Part shown: positions 50,454 through 61,224 of the stretch, one piece after another | How the letters are laid out: every line of letters starts with the position of its first letter | Numbering within the stretch: position 1 is the stretch's first letter | Source of the DNA: Paracentrotus lividus | Lineage: Eukaryota; Echinodermata; Echinoidea; Camarodonta; Echinidae | DNA: 64,000 nucleotides | Direction of reading: 5' to 3' | Assembly (NCBI GenBank): GCA_940671915.1 | Contig: CALNVZ010003426.1 | Span: forward strand, 52,255,020-52,319,019 | Translations under genes and position numbers: made by a program | Notes under the pieces: generated by a model | Database searches by the model: none | What the model saw: the letters and a program-made list of their open reading frames with translations, nothing else | What the model was told of the DNA's origin: nothing

Positions 50454-50512
50454 TTGTCGAGATCGTTGTTGAAATCGTTGTCGAGATCGTTGTTGAAATC
50501 GTTGTCGAGATC
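50454..50512. repeat. 24-bp tandem repeat, about 2.5 copies
   Basis: Alternating GTTGTCGAGATC and GTTGTTGAAATC units. Confidence 0.93.
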
Positions 50513-51507
50513 ATGTGATGTGGAGAGAATGTTTGTTGAAGTTTTATTGTACATGTTGTAGATTTGAAAACAAGAAAAATGATTGTCATGTTATTTCTTT
50601 TAAAACAATGTTTGTATATGTTAGCTATGGCAGAAAGAAATCTAAGTTTTTTTCTCTCTTCTCCTTTCATATGATGACCATTTTTTGTTAGATGTATGTG
50701 AACTATCTATGTTGCAAGCATGCCCCACCCTGAATTAAATTCCTGCTATTCCCCTTTTTTTGGGGCAAATTTTGTACAGAATTATTGTAAGATTCAACAA
50801 AACCAACAACAGGTGACTGTTTTATTTCATTTTTTTCTGTTAAAATATTTGGTTGGGCTACAGTACATTTTTGTCTTTTGAATGGATCCTGTGAGTACAG
50901 AATTGTTTTCATATACCAATGATAGATTAGGACATATTTTCAAACTTTGAATAGTTTTCAAGATTTAATACGTGGCCATACATTTGGTGATCATGTCCAT
51001 GACGCATAGTTTGTTGAGATAACATGTTTTTATCAAATGTTGTCTTGTCTAAATAAAGTGATCAGGTCCTATGTGAAACCATGTGTTACAAGAACATGAA
51101 AACCATTCCAGAAAAGAGAAAAAGAAAACATTGCAAAACTATTTCATGTAATAATTTAAACGTAAGCTCTTTTCCTGTTATTAATATCTGACCGTCCTAC
51201 TGCAGCCTATTGTCTGTTGGCTTCAGAAACAAATATTCCATATTCCAATTTAGTTTCATTTTTTAAATAAAACTGTCACAATTTGTATTTGAAAATGTGA
51301 TTTTGACCAAGAGCTTGTTTCATGATCCAAGCTCTAATGGCATAAGCTTTACCCAGGGTGCCCCACCTAGTGTATCTTATGTAATTCTTTTCTCTTGTTA
51401 TTATTTCTTTGTTCGTAGTTTTGTCAGCTTCAATATGTTTATTTCTTCTCCCTGCTTCATGTTTACCAAAAAAAAAGAAGAAAAGTCAAAAGTTGTTGTT
51501 CTACCCT

Positions 51508-51518
51508 TGTTTGTTTGT
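51508..51518 (+). promoter_or_regulatory. Perfect GU-rich element downstream of CELF
   Basis: An exact TGTTTGTTTGT match 8.8 kb after the CELF stop. It would matter only if the 3'UTR reaches this far. Confidence 0.25.
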
Positions 51519-51786
51519 GTTTATGTGGTATTATTAAAGGCTAGCTTAGTTCTGTCATGTCAAATTGTGTCCTCTGTAGCTTTTCTTGTCTCCCCTTCCT
51601 GGGTGTGTCTGATTGGCTGTATACGTATGTATGCTTGTCTGTGTGTACCATGCCTTCTTTTAACATCTTATTTCTGAACACATATGGTACATGCACATGT
51701 TATTAGTTGTAGCTATTACCCCCCTGTCTATTAATTTTCACTTTCAAAACACATCCTGGTCCCACCAATTTTGCATTGTGAATGGG

Positions 51787-51900
51787 TTCTGGGACAACTA
51801 CCCCTCATTACCCCCTGAACAATTACCCCTAACTCTACAGCTAACCCTATTTTTGGGGGTAGTTGTCCTGGGGATATTGTCCCGGGGGTAATGTGTCCTG
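51787..51900. repeat. Inverted GGACAACTACCCC repeat
   Basis: GGGACAACTACCCC at the left and GGGGGTAGTTGTCC at the right, with further CAATTACCCC and GGGGGTAATGTGTCC copies inside. It forms a foldback about 110 bp long. Confidence 0.8.
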
Positions 51901-52561
51901 ATAATGGGATATAGGTAATATAAATTGAAGACCTTCCGATCTAGAAATGTACATATTAATGTAACAGTGGATTGATAGAATTGAATTAAAGTACGAAAGA
52001 GAACCAAACCATAATGTATCGCTATCTTATGCGATGGTCACAACACAATATAAATGCAACATGCAATTCTCTGTCATAGAGAGTTACACTTATGGCACAT
52101 ATGACGGGTTGTGACCAATGCATAAATCGGCGATGTGAGATTGCACCTTCAAAATAAAGATAAAATGAATTCTCTCTTGTTTATATGCTGGCACTGGAAA
52201 TATTCTAGCAAAAGATGGAATTCATAACACTGGCTAATTACACCCAATACATTCTTGAGTTAGGATGATTCCATTGATACAAATAACCCTCTGATTACAA
52301 ACACTTATGGATTAACAAACACATCTCTACTCTGGATTCTGACCTACCTACATCCCTACCAGTTCTTGTGAAATCTTTGGTTTGTTTTTTAAAACATTTT
52401 CTACTGGGCCTAGGTCCACTAAACCCTTGGGATCTATCCAACCTTTTCTGTCATTAACTGTCCATGTAGATGTGTCGTTGCCTATTTACTGTGAGTGAAA
52501 CCAGTTTGCTGTTACCTGTTAATGTGAGCCTGTATTTCTAGCCAGTATCAAGACTTGAGTG

Positions 52562-52615
52562 CAGATCAGAAGGGCGTTAGCACTGTTTAAAAGAAGTTAA
52601 CGCCTTTCTGTTTCT
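52562..52615. repeat. Hairpin repeat, third family member
   Basis: AGATCAGAAGGGCGTTAGCAC pairs with GTTAACGCCTTTCTGTTTCT. Diverged relative of 16110-16203. Confidence 0.7.
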
Positions 52616-54269
52616 AAACCATGCTTCTGTGTAAAGCTCAGTCTAGATTCAGGTAATAGTCTTGGAGGCCCAGCCGTTTTGTGTATTATGTGGCAATTAT
52701 GAATTTGATTCCACATTGAGAACAGTGCAATCTGCAATCATCAGCTATTGGACTGCTTGAGTAAAGGCTATAAGGACCCTAAGGAAAGCTCAATGTAAAA
52801 ATTTCTTCTTTATTTAAAGTTTGGTTCTAAGCTCTTTGTTGTAATTTAACAAATTAGGATAACCCTATCAATTGAAATTCAGGATAAACCTGAAAATAGT
52901 ATATTTTGCCATGTATTGAATTTCGCCAAAAATGCCGAAAATTTGCTAAAAGAAATGTAATATGCAATTGTTAAACGTGAATAAGAATTGTTTATGTGTA
53001 TTGTAAGAATCATATATAAGATGCTCTGAAGGGCTTTTATATTTGGCTGAGTAAGTGTATTTTTCCTGAGAACCGTAAATGTCTAGCTATGGTCAGTTTT
53101 TATCTCTTGCAGTGTTCATATATTTATTTTAATTTAAGCCTAGTGTCTCGTTTGTCCCTTATACCCCTCCCCTGCTGTCACATTTGGGATAATTTGTTAT
53201 TTTGTAAACATTTTTATTCTGAAAAATGAAATGCAATAAAAAAAAACGTTGGGTGGTCGTCAGTTTATTGTCCGTTAAAAGAGTCGTTTATAGGAGTCTA
53301 ATGTCAGTACTGAGAAACATATATCATGTTTAGAAAACGGTTGTGTATTATGTAACATGTACTTTATATACTTGGGTAGTGTTCTGCATTTTGGACTGTT
53401 GTTAGTTCATGTACTTAAAAAGTGAAGAAATGTTTATCTATGGTACGTGTAAACCTGCCTAGTAGTATGAACCTAAAATGTTGTACTCTAATGTGCCCCT
53501 GTTCTCACTGACGGATAAACCAGTCATTGCCTGCGTTAATCAAGATAATATTGGCAAGAGAATCCCATGAAGCATCCCCTTAGTCCCATGTATGTGCATT
53601 TGTATCTGGTAAAGCCATGTTATTGAATGTTGCACCGTCCATTGTAAACCCCCTTTCCCTATTCTATGCCATAGGTAGTTCTAAACCCCGGCCACGTACT
53701 TAGATCCGTTGCTATGGATACCGTGTGATGCCGTATGTTACGTGGTTATTATTTATAATATTTAATTGTACTAGGTGAATGTTTGTACCGCATTTTAGGC
53801 ACGTTTTATTGAATTGTTTGCTCTCTGGACGTGAAGCATCTTTCAGCTGTTCTTTTGTAGATAGAGGAGTTCACTGTTTTTATCTGTAATTTATTGAATA
53901 TTTTGGAGTCCAAACCACCCTCGTTAATATTTGTGAGATTTTAAAGAAAACTAGATAATTGGTGTGTTTTGAAGGAGAAAAAAATGAGAATTTTGATGTT
54001 GAAGACCGTTTTCGCTGAGCTCTTACTGATTGGTGATGCTACTGGTTGTCACTTTATGTAACACTGCCAGATTGACAGCGAGTAGCAGCAAAATGGGTCG
54101 ATGCTCGAGAGAAGATGAATTGTGTGTGGATTATACATTGGCACAGAGAAATTTTTATTTGTGCTGTGATCAAGGAAGAGAAAAAAAATGAATAAAAATG
54201 ATATAATGACCTGCAAAATTTTGCACCCGAAACCTTTATTTCTAATGTGTATTGTGTTCTAAGGATGTT

Positions 54270-57200
54270 GTTTATAGTGGAATTGTGGCCGTTGTGGTTG
54301 TTTTAATGGTGAAGATAAGTGCAATGACATTAGTGATGATGATAGGAAGATTATGGTAGTGATGATGAGGCATGGAGAAAGTAGTGATGATAATGAGGAG
54401 GGTGGGTTTTATGATGATATGATGCTAAAATGATAAATGAATTTGGGGGTGGTTGTCTTAATAGTTTGGATAATGCACTGCGAGGAAAAAATGAACGAAG
54501 AATCATGAGGAGTGGTGGTAGGTATGATTGATGATGGTCGATGGTGATGGTGTGATAGGTGATAATGATGATGGTGATGATTATGGGTGGTGGTGGGTAA
54601 TGATGGATGAAGTTTGAGGTGATAATAATAATGGTGTGATTGGAATGATGGTGATGGTGATGATGATTAATGGTGATGATGTTGATGATGGTGGGTGATG
54701 AGTGAAATGGTGGTGTGATGACATTGATTGAATGGTGGTGATGATGAAGCTGAATGTTGATGGTGGTGATGAGTTAATAAAATGGTATGAATTGTGATCT
54801 TATGGTGGTCATGATGATTGATGGTTGAGATTATGGTGATATGATGTGTATGATAATGATGGGTGATGATGAAGGTGGCCGATGTTAAATGGTGATTGGT
54901 ATGATGGTGGTGATCAAGATGAAATGTTGACAAGGATAGTGGTGATGATGGATCATGTGATTATGTGATAATGTGGTGATGATAAAAGGTGGTGATGATG
55001 ATGATGGTGATGATGATGGTAATATGGTGCTGATGATGGTGATGATGATGTGGTGAATGGTGGTTGGTGATCGTGATGATTGATGATAATGATAGTGGTG
55101 ACTGATGTGGTGGTGATGGTGATGGGGAATGGTGATAAATGATGTGGTGATGGTGGTGGTGATGTTGAATGGTGGTGATGTGATATGATGGTGGTGTGAT
55201 GAATGGTGGTGATTGTGGTGGTGATGGTGATGATGGGGTGGTGATGATGATGTGGTGGTGTAGTTATGGGGATATGATGGGTGCGATAATGATAATGATG
55301 GTGATGATGATGGTGGTGGTGATTGTGATGGGGATGATGGGTGATGATGATGATGGTGGTGGTAATGAGGTGGTGGTGAATTGTGGTGGTGAATGTTGAT
55401 AATAGTGATGGTATTGTGGTGGTTGAATGGTGGTCGGTGAGTTGAATGGTGGTGATGGTGGATGACTGATGGTGGTGATGATCGAATGGTGGTGGTGATT
55501 GTTGGTGGTGATGTTGATATAGTGGATGTGATGATGTGGTGGTGATGGTGGTGGTGATGTTTGATGGTGGTGATGGTGATGATGATGGTGGTGATGGTGA
55601 TGATATGGTGGTCATGTTGATGATGATGATGGTGATGATGATGGTGCTGATGCGTGATGATAATGTTGATGATGGATAATGATAATGATGGTGGTGATAA
55701 TGTGATTGTTTGACAATGCAAGTGGTGATGATAATAATGATGGTGATGAAGTGGTGGTGATGGTGGGTGGTGATGTTTGGTGATGGTGATGATAGATATG
55801 AATAATGGTGGTGATGAATGGTGATGAATGATGAAGATGATGTTGATGGTGGTGATATGTTGATGATGGTGGTGATGGTGATGATTATGGTGGTCATGTT
55901 GATGATGGTGATTATTATGGTGACTGATGATCTGGTGTGATGATATGATGATGGTGATGATGATAATGATAATGATGGTGGTGAATAATGGTGATGTTGA
56001 CAATGATAGTGTGGGGGGGTTTTTTGAAAAGAAAAAAAAAAAAATAAAATTAAATGGGAATTGGTGATTGATGAAGGTGGTGATGATGTGATGGTTATGA
56101 TGGTGGTGGGATGAGGGTGATGTTGACAATATCATGGTGATGATGATGGTGATGATGATGTTGATGATAATGATGATATGAAGGGTGGTGATATGATTGT
56201 GATAATAATGAATGTTGATGATAATGGTGATTGATGTTTAAAAACTTGTAATTTGAAATGTATCAGTCCTTGGCTGCATTTTCAGTAATTTAATAAAACC
56301 GAATTGGAATTTTAAAAAAAAGGTGATGATTATAGTGGTCATGTTGATGATGGATGATGGTGAGATTATTGGTGATGATGATGGTATGGTGAATGATGAT
56401 GTTGAATGAAAGTATGATGGTGATGATTAATGGTGAGATGATATTGAATAAATAATGAATATGAAAGGTGGTGAATTTGAACAATGATAGTGGTGAATGA
56501 TGATGAATAAGACGGTGATGATGAAGGTGGTGATGAATGGATGATGATGGTGATGATGGTGCAGAGTGATGGTGATATGATGATGATGGTGATGTGGTGG
56601 ATGATGGTGGTGGTGATGGCGATGAATGATGATGTTTGGTGATGATGATGATGGTGGTGATGATGATTGTGAATGATGATGAGATGGTGATTATATGGTG
56701 ATGATGATGTGATGAACGATTGGTGATGATGATGGTGTGTGATCGTGATGGATGATAATGATAGTGTGATGATGTGTGGTGGTAATGGGGATGATGAATG
56801 GAAATGGTGATGAATGAGGTGAGATGGTGTGGTGATCGTGAAGGGATGGTGAATGATGTTGGTGGTGATAAGATGGTGATGTTGATGCTGATGAATGTTG
56901 GTGGTGATGATGATGATGGTGAGAATTTGGTGAATGATGTGGTAATGTGATGATAGATGTTGATGATAAAGATGATGTGATGATGATGGAGATGATGATA
57001 TTGAATAATAATGATGATGATAAGGTGGTGATTTGACAATGATAGTGGTGATGATGATGATAATGACGGTGATGATTGAAGGTGGATATGGTGAGACGAT
57101 TGGTGGATGATGGTGCAGACGATGATGGTGATGATGAATGATGGTGATGTGGTTGATTGAGCGTGGTGGTGATGGCGAATGATGATGATGTTGGTGATGA

Positions 57201-57785
57201 TGGTGGCTGATGAGATGGTGAGATGATGATGATGGTGATTATATGGTGATGATGATGATGATGTGATGGTGATGGTGATGATGATGATGATGATGGAACA
57301 ATGGTGAGATGATGGTGGTGATCGTGATGATGATAATGGAAGGGTGATGATGGTGTGGTAATGGGATGATGAGATGGTGCTGATGAATGAATGGTGGGTG
57401 ACGTGAGGGGATGGTGATGATGGTTGGTTGTTGAATATGATGGTGATGATAATGTGGTGATGATGACCGATGATGGTTGTGGATGGATGGTGGTGGTGAT
57501 GGTGATGAATGGGTGACGTGGAATGGGGACAATAATGATTGTGGATGATGATGATGGTGTGATGATGATGATGGTGATGATGATGGTGATGATGGTGGTG
57601 GTGAATCGTGATGGGGATGATCATATTGTGATGATGGTGTGGTGATGCGATGATGTGTGGTGCATGATGGTGGTGTGTGGTGATGATGATGATGATGGTG
57701 GTGGATGAGTTGATGATGTGGTCGGCGATGAGATGGTGATGATGATGATGGTGGGAGGTAGTGATGATGGTGTGATTATAATGAT
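54270..57785. repeat. GAT/GGT satellite block 1
   Basis: About 3.5 kb of GATGATGGTGGTGATGGTGA-like triplet repeat. The triplet register is often broken by single-base changes (GATGAATGG, GATGTGATG). Minus-strand open frames of up to 444 codons are His/Ser/Thr/Ile only and are artefacts. Non-satellite inserts lie at about 56008-56065 and 56230-56325. Confidence 0.97.
56230..56325 (+). mobile_element. Short insert with AATAAA and A-tail inside the satellite
   Basis: A unique-looking sequence with TAATTTAATAAAACCGAATTG and an A run, resembling the 3' end of a retroposed transcript. The same insert recurs at about 62983-63055 in block 2. Confidence 0.5.
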
Positions 57786-59959
57786 GAAGAGTTTGCTTTG
57801 AATAAGATAGATGTTAATATGGAGTGGTTGTATTATACTCTTCCCTGCTCTCTCTCTCTCTCTCTCCTCTCTCTGACTGCTTATCCTCTCTTCTTCCATA
57901 ATTCCCTATATCTCCCCTCTCTTACTTCTTTCCCCCCTTTTTTCCCCCCTCATCTCTCTTCCTTCTTTCTTTCTGTCGATCCATTCTTTACCCTCCTTAT
58001 TGTGCATTTCTTCCCCTTCCCTCTTCTATTTCTTACCTTGCTATCTCCTTCTCTCTCTCCTGTCTCTAATATCAATAATAATAATAATACTAATATTTAT
58101 ACTGCGCTTTTTCCCAGTAGGCTCAAAGCGCTTACAATACAGTAAAATAATAATAATACATCAATAAGTAATGATGAAAAATGAATATTTTAAAAAACAA
58201 ACAAACTACAGGTTACAAAACAGATTCTCTCTCTTCTTGTGGCAGTCTTTCTGGCATAGACTGTACATACTCCCTTACTACAGTTTTGTCGAAAAAATAT
58301 AGATCCAGTGGATACGCAAACACATTTTAAGTCAAATGCTTCTCACCTTTCTTTCAAGACAAAGTTGACATCTGATTAGCATTAATTGATATTCCAAGTA
58401 CGATTGTACAATTTTACAAGAATTAAAAGAATTGATAATATATAAACATTTCATTTGCACACTACCAAAGAACAAAACATCCATCTTTTATCAGTCAATG
58501 TAAAGAAACTCTCAGATTTAAATAGCGACTTTCAAAAAAAAATCCTCATTTTTGCCTCATGAGATGAACTGCTTATCTTCCAGTTCATCATGTCAAACTT
58601 TTAAAATAAAACTGACTGGTCATGACGACACAAGTTCTATTTTTCTGAATTAATATTGGACAATAATGGAAATGAACCATTAAGGTAGAAAAATATTTAT
58701 ACTACATTGATTGTCAATCTGCAAATAAATACTGAATACATCATATAACATTGTGTAAAAAAAAAAACTGTACACTCGGGGGAAGAAAAACATTTAGGTG
58801 TGAAATATTTTCAAATAATGTAATGTATGTGATACAAATTGAAGCCAAAAGATTTTCCTTGCTGATGCGCTTTGTCTGTATAATTTGCTTTCGTAAAACA
58901 AAAGTTATGCCAAATTTTGGCGATGAAGGAACATATCGAAGTTGTTCACTTCTTTTTGTCCGGAGCGCTGAATTCATGCCATTAATGCGAAACCTACACA
59001 AGGATGGGCGGAGTGTGAAAAATTGATTTTCTTAATTGTAGAAAACAAGTCAATATCTCAAAATTTTACAACCCAAAGTAATGAAAAAACTTGTAGAATA
59101 AAGTCTAATTTTCCCTGCTTTATGAAAATACCAAACATAACCATGTTTTGATTAATCTTCATACTATAAAAAAAATATATTTTCCGCTTGTAACCGATTA
59201 TTTGACACGACTGTAAATATTTTTATTACGCGTCCCATGATAATTTAACAACTTACAGCCTACAAGCTTCTGCTTTCAAAAAATAAATGTTTTAAATCAA
59301 ATCAAGTCTTTCAAGGTTGATTCAATCGTATCTACCTGATGGATTGCTATTACTCGCTAAATTTGAAATTTGCCATACGACTCTCGAGAAGATACATCCC
59401 AAGATTACCACTATCAATAGTCATAATATATATTTAAATGTATCAATAAAAACAAAAAATTCCAGAAATTGAACACTTCAAAACATCAATGAGTATCACG
59501 AGAACTCCAAAGAGAAGACCCTCGGTTCCAGGCTGACGTTAGGTAGGGTGATGGGAAACGGGACGCAGATCTTGGGGCTTCACAAATCCACACAATGGTT
59601 TTTTTTTTTAAGGTATTATTGTGAAACTAATAACAAGTTTAAAATCAAATGAATTTCAATTGGAATAACTTTTTTTCCCAATAACAATTCGAATGCCACT
59701 GATTACATATCGTTTCATAATTATACCAGACGCTGATCCTGTAATTAGAAGGCGAAAACATTCCTGAACAATAGTGTACAAGGGATAACCTTACCCCCCG
59801 ATGCATCATGGATATAACGAATATTAAAGTTCGTCCCATTTTGGATACTTTAGTATTGGCACTGTAAATACTATGTTCAGTTTGTTTCCTTTTTTCCCAT
59901 TTCAGTTAATTCTGGCTCTTTTCATCTTTCATTTCTCTTCTTAGCATTGGTCAATTCAG
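57786..59959. other. AT-rich non-coding DNA between satellite blocks
   Basis: A CT microsatellite (about 57846-57875), a pyrimidine-rich stretch to 58070, an AATAATAATA/GCGCTTT repeat (58075-58150), then AT-rich DNA. A small GC-richer patch at 59510-59582 is discussed under findings. Confidence 0.5.
58075..58150. repeat. Repeat with a TGCGCTTT...AAAGCGCTTA core
   Basis: ATA triplets flank an inverted TGCGCTTTTTCCCAG / CTCAAAGCGCTTAC core, a form common in marine invertebrate repeats. Confidence 0.5.
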
Positions 59960-61199
59960 ATTGACATCATGTACGTGGATATTCAGCTGCATGAGAGTAG
60001 ACACACACCCCTAATCCTTCTGACATTGTCAAGGCTTTCCATCTGCTTCAATAGATTGTGAAAGTTCATTCTCAACGACCTCCTGTTTCATGATTAACCC
60101 CCCCCCTCAGGACGCTGTCATCGTTTTCATAGTAAATTTTCGTGATTGTCTTCTTTCGTATTACATGAATTTGTTGTCAAAAGCATTGGTTTCACGTAGG
60201 TTATTCCTGAGGGTTGTCGGACGGCAAGCGTGCTCTTCTTCGTCAGCTGCCAGGTTGTGCTCGTCTTCGTCCTCTGCTAATGCCCTACCTGCTGTTCGTC
60301 AGCTGTGTCGTTCCCGACTGCTCGTCATCATCATTATATAATTCTCCACGGTGCAATCATCCGTCCAAGGTTTTCATCAAATGACATTCAACGTCATTCA
60401 GGTTCTCAAATTGATTTTGACGCAAGTGAAATCGAAGTTGCATCTTTGTAAGTTCGCTGTCATGATGATTGGGACGCGTGATCAGACTCAGTCTTCCAGT
60501 CCGTGACCGTGTATTCGCGGTTGATTCGTAAGCGTGAGAGACTCTTGTCGCTCAGTCCTCAACGCCGTCGAAATCGCTCCGTAGGAATCGACACGACAGA
60601 GTTTAGAGAGCGTGGCACCGCACAGTGTTTACGTTCAATGCATGTAATAGACGCGTTTGAATTCGTTCTGCGTCAAATTCCGTTTGTCTCAAAAATTCCC
60701 CTCTTATTGAGGTTCTCACCAGGCGTAAGGTGGTTTATTGACTGAGTCTCAACCTGCGGTTGTCTAAACCGCGTTGTGGTGTTTCGCGCTACAGCGACAG
60801 TTGGCAGGCTGGAAGCTGTTATGACCGCTTCATCCGATGTGTCTCAAGATTGTGAGACAACTCATAGCTATGACGTACTCACACCCCGATTCCATCTTTC
60901 TGATTTGCCATCACTTCTGAAGATCTTTCTGCGTTGTCATTCTAGCTTTGGCTTGCTTGTGAAGGTGGTCAATCTTGGATGTCGACTTCCCGCAGCGGCT
61001 TCCGAACTGGTTTTGGTGCGGTTTATTCAAATTCCGACCGAGTTCGAGCACGCGAGACCTGAAACGCGCTGTCAGGTTCTCAAAGAACTTTCTTGAAGAC
61101 GTAGTCTCTGATACCTTATGCGCGCGTTCGGAGTGCAACGGAGTAGTGATGTTGAAGCTGTTCACGAACCTTCCTGCAGCTCCTTTAAGCTTCGCGGGC
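59960..61199. other. GC-richer unassigned block ending at the gap
   Basis: Its base composition (more CG words) differs from everything around it. Several overlapping open frames of 75-106 codons exist on both strands (60090-60341, 60503-60745, 60776-61096 plus; 60911-61165 minus). None resembles a family I know and none continues cleanly into another. It could be a decayed coding region, the edge of a gene cut by the gap, or a transposon fragment. Confidence 0.4.
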
Positions 61200-61224
61200 N
61201 NNNNNNNNNNNNNNNNNNNNNNNN
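61200..61224. other. Assembly gap (25 N)
   Basis: A run of N joining the GC-richer block to satellite block 2. Confidence 1.

Larger units (their letters stand above)
47233..54269. other. AT-rich non-coding DNA downstream of CELF
   Basis: No homology-bearing open frame on either strand. It may hold long 3'UTR isoforms. It includes a TGACCTTTGACCT DR1 pair (50242-50254), a 24-bp repeat (50454-50512), an inverted pair around GAGATCTGGAGTT (about 49572 and 49684), a GGACAACTACCCC repeat (51787-51900) and a hairpin (52562-52615). Confidence 0.5.

Noticed and set aside
54667..57899. Long minus-strand open frames (up to 444 codons) rich in His, Ser, Thr and Ile
   Set aside because: They are translations of a GAT/GGT satellite, with several overlapping frames open at once and no domain; not genes.
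60776..61165. Overlapping open frames considered as a gag-like or other retroelement gene
   Set aside because: No family signature on either strand; kept only as an unassigned block.
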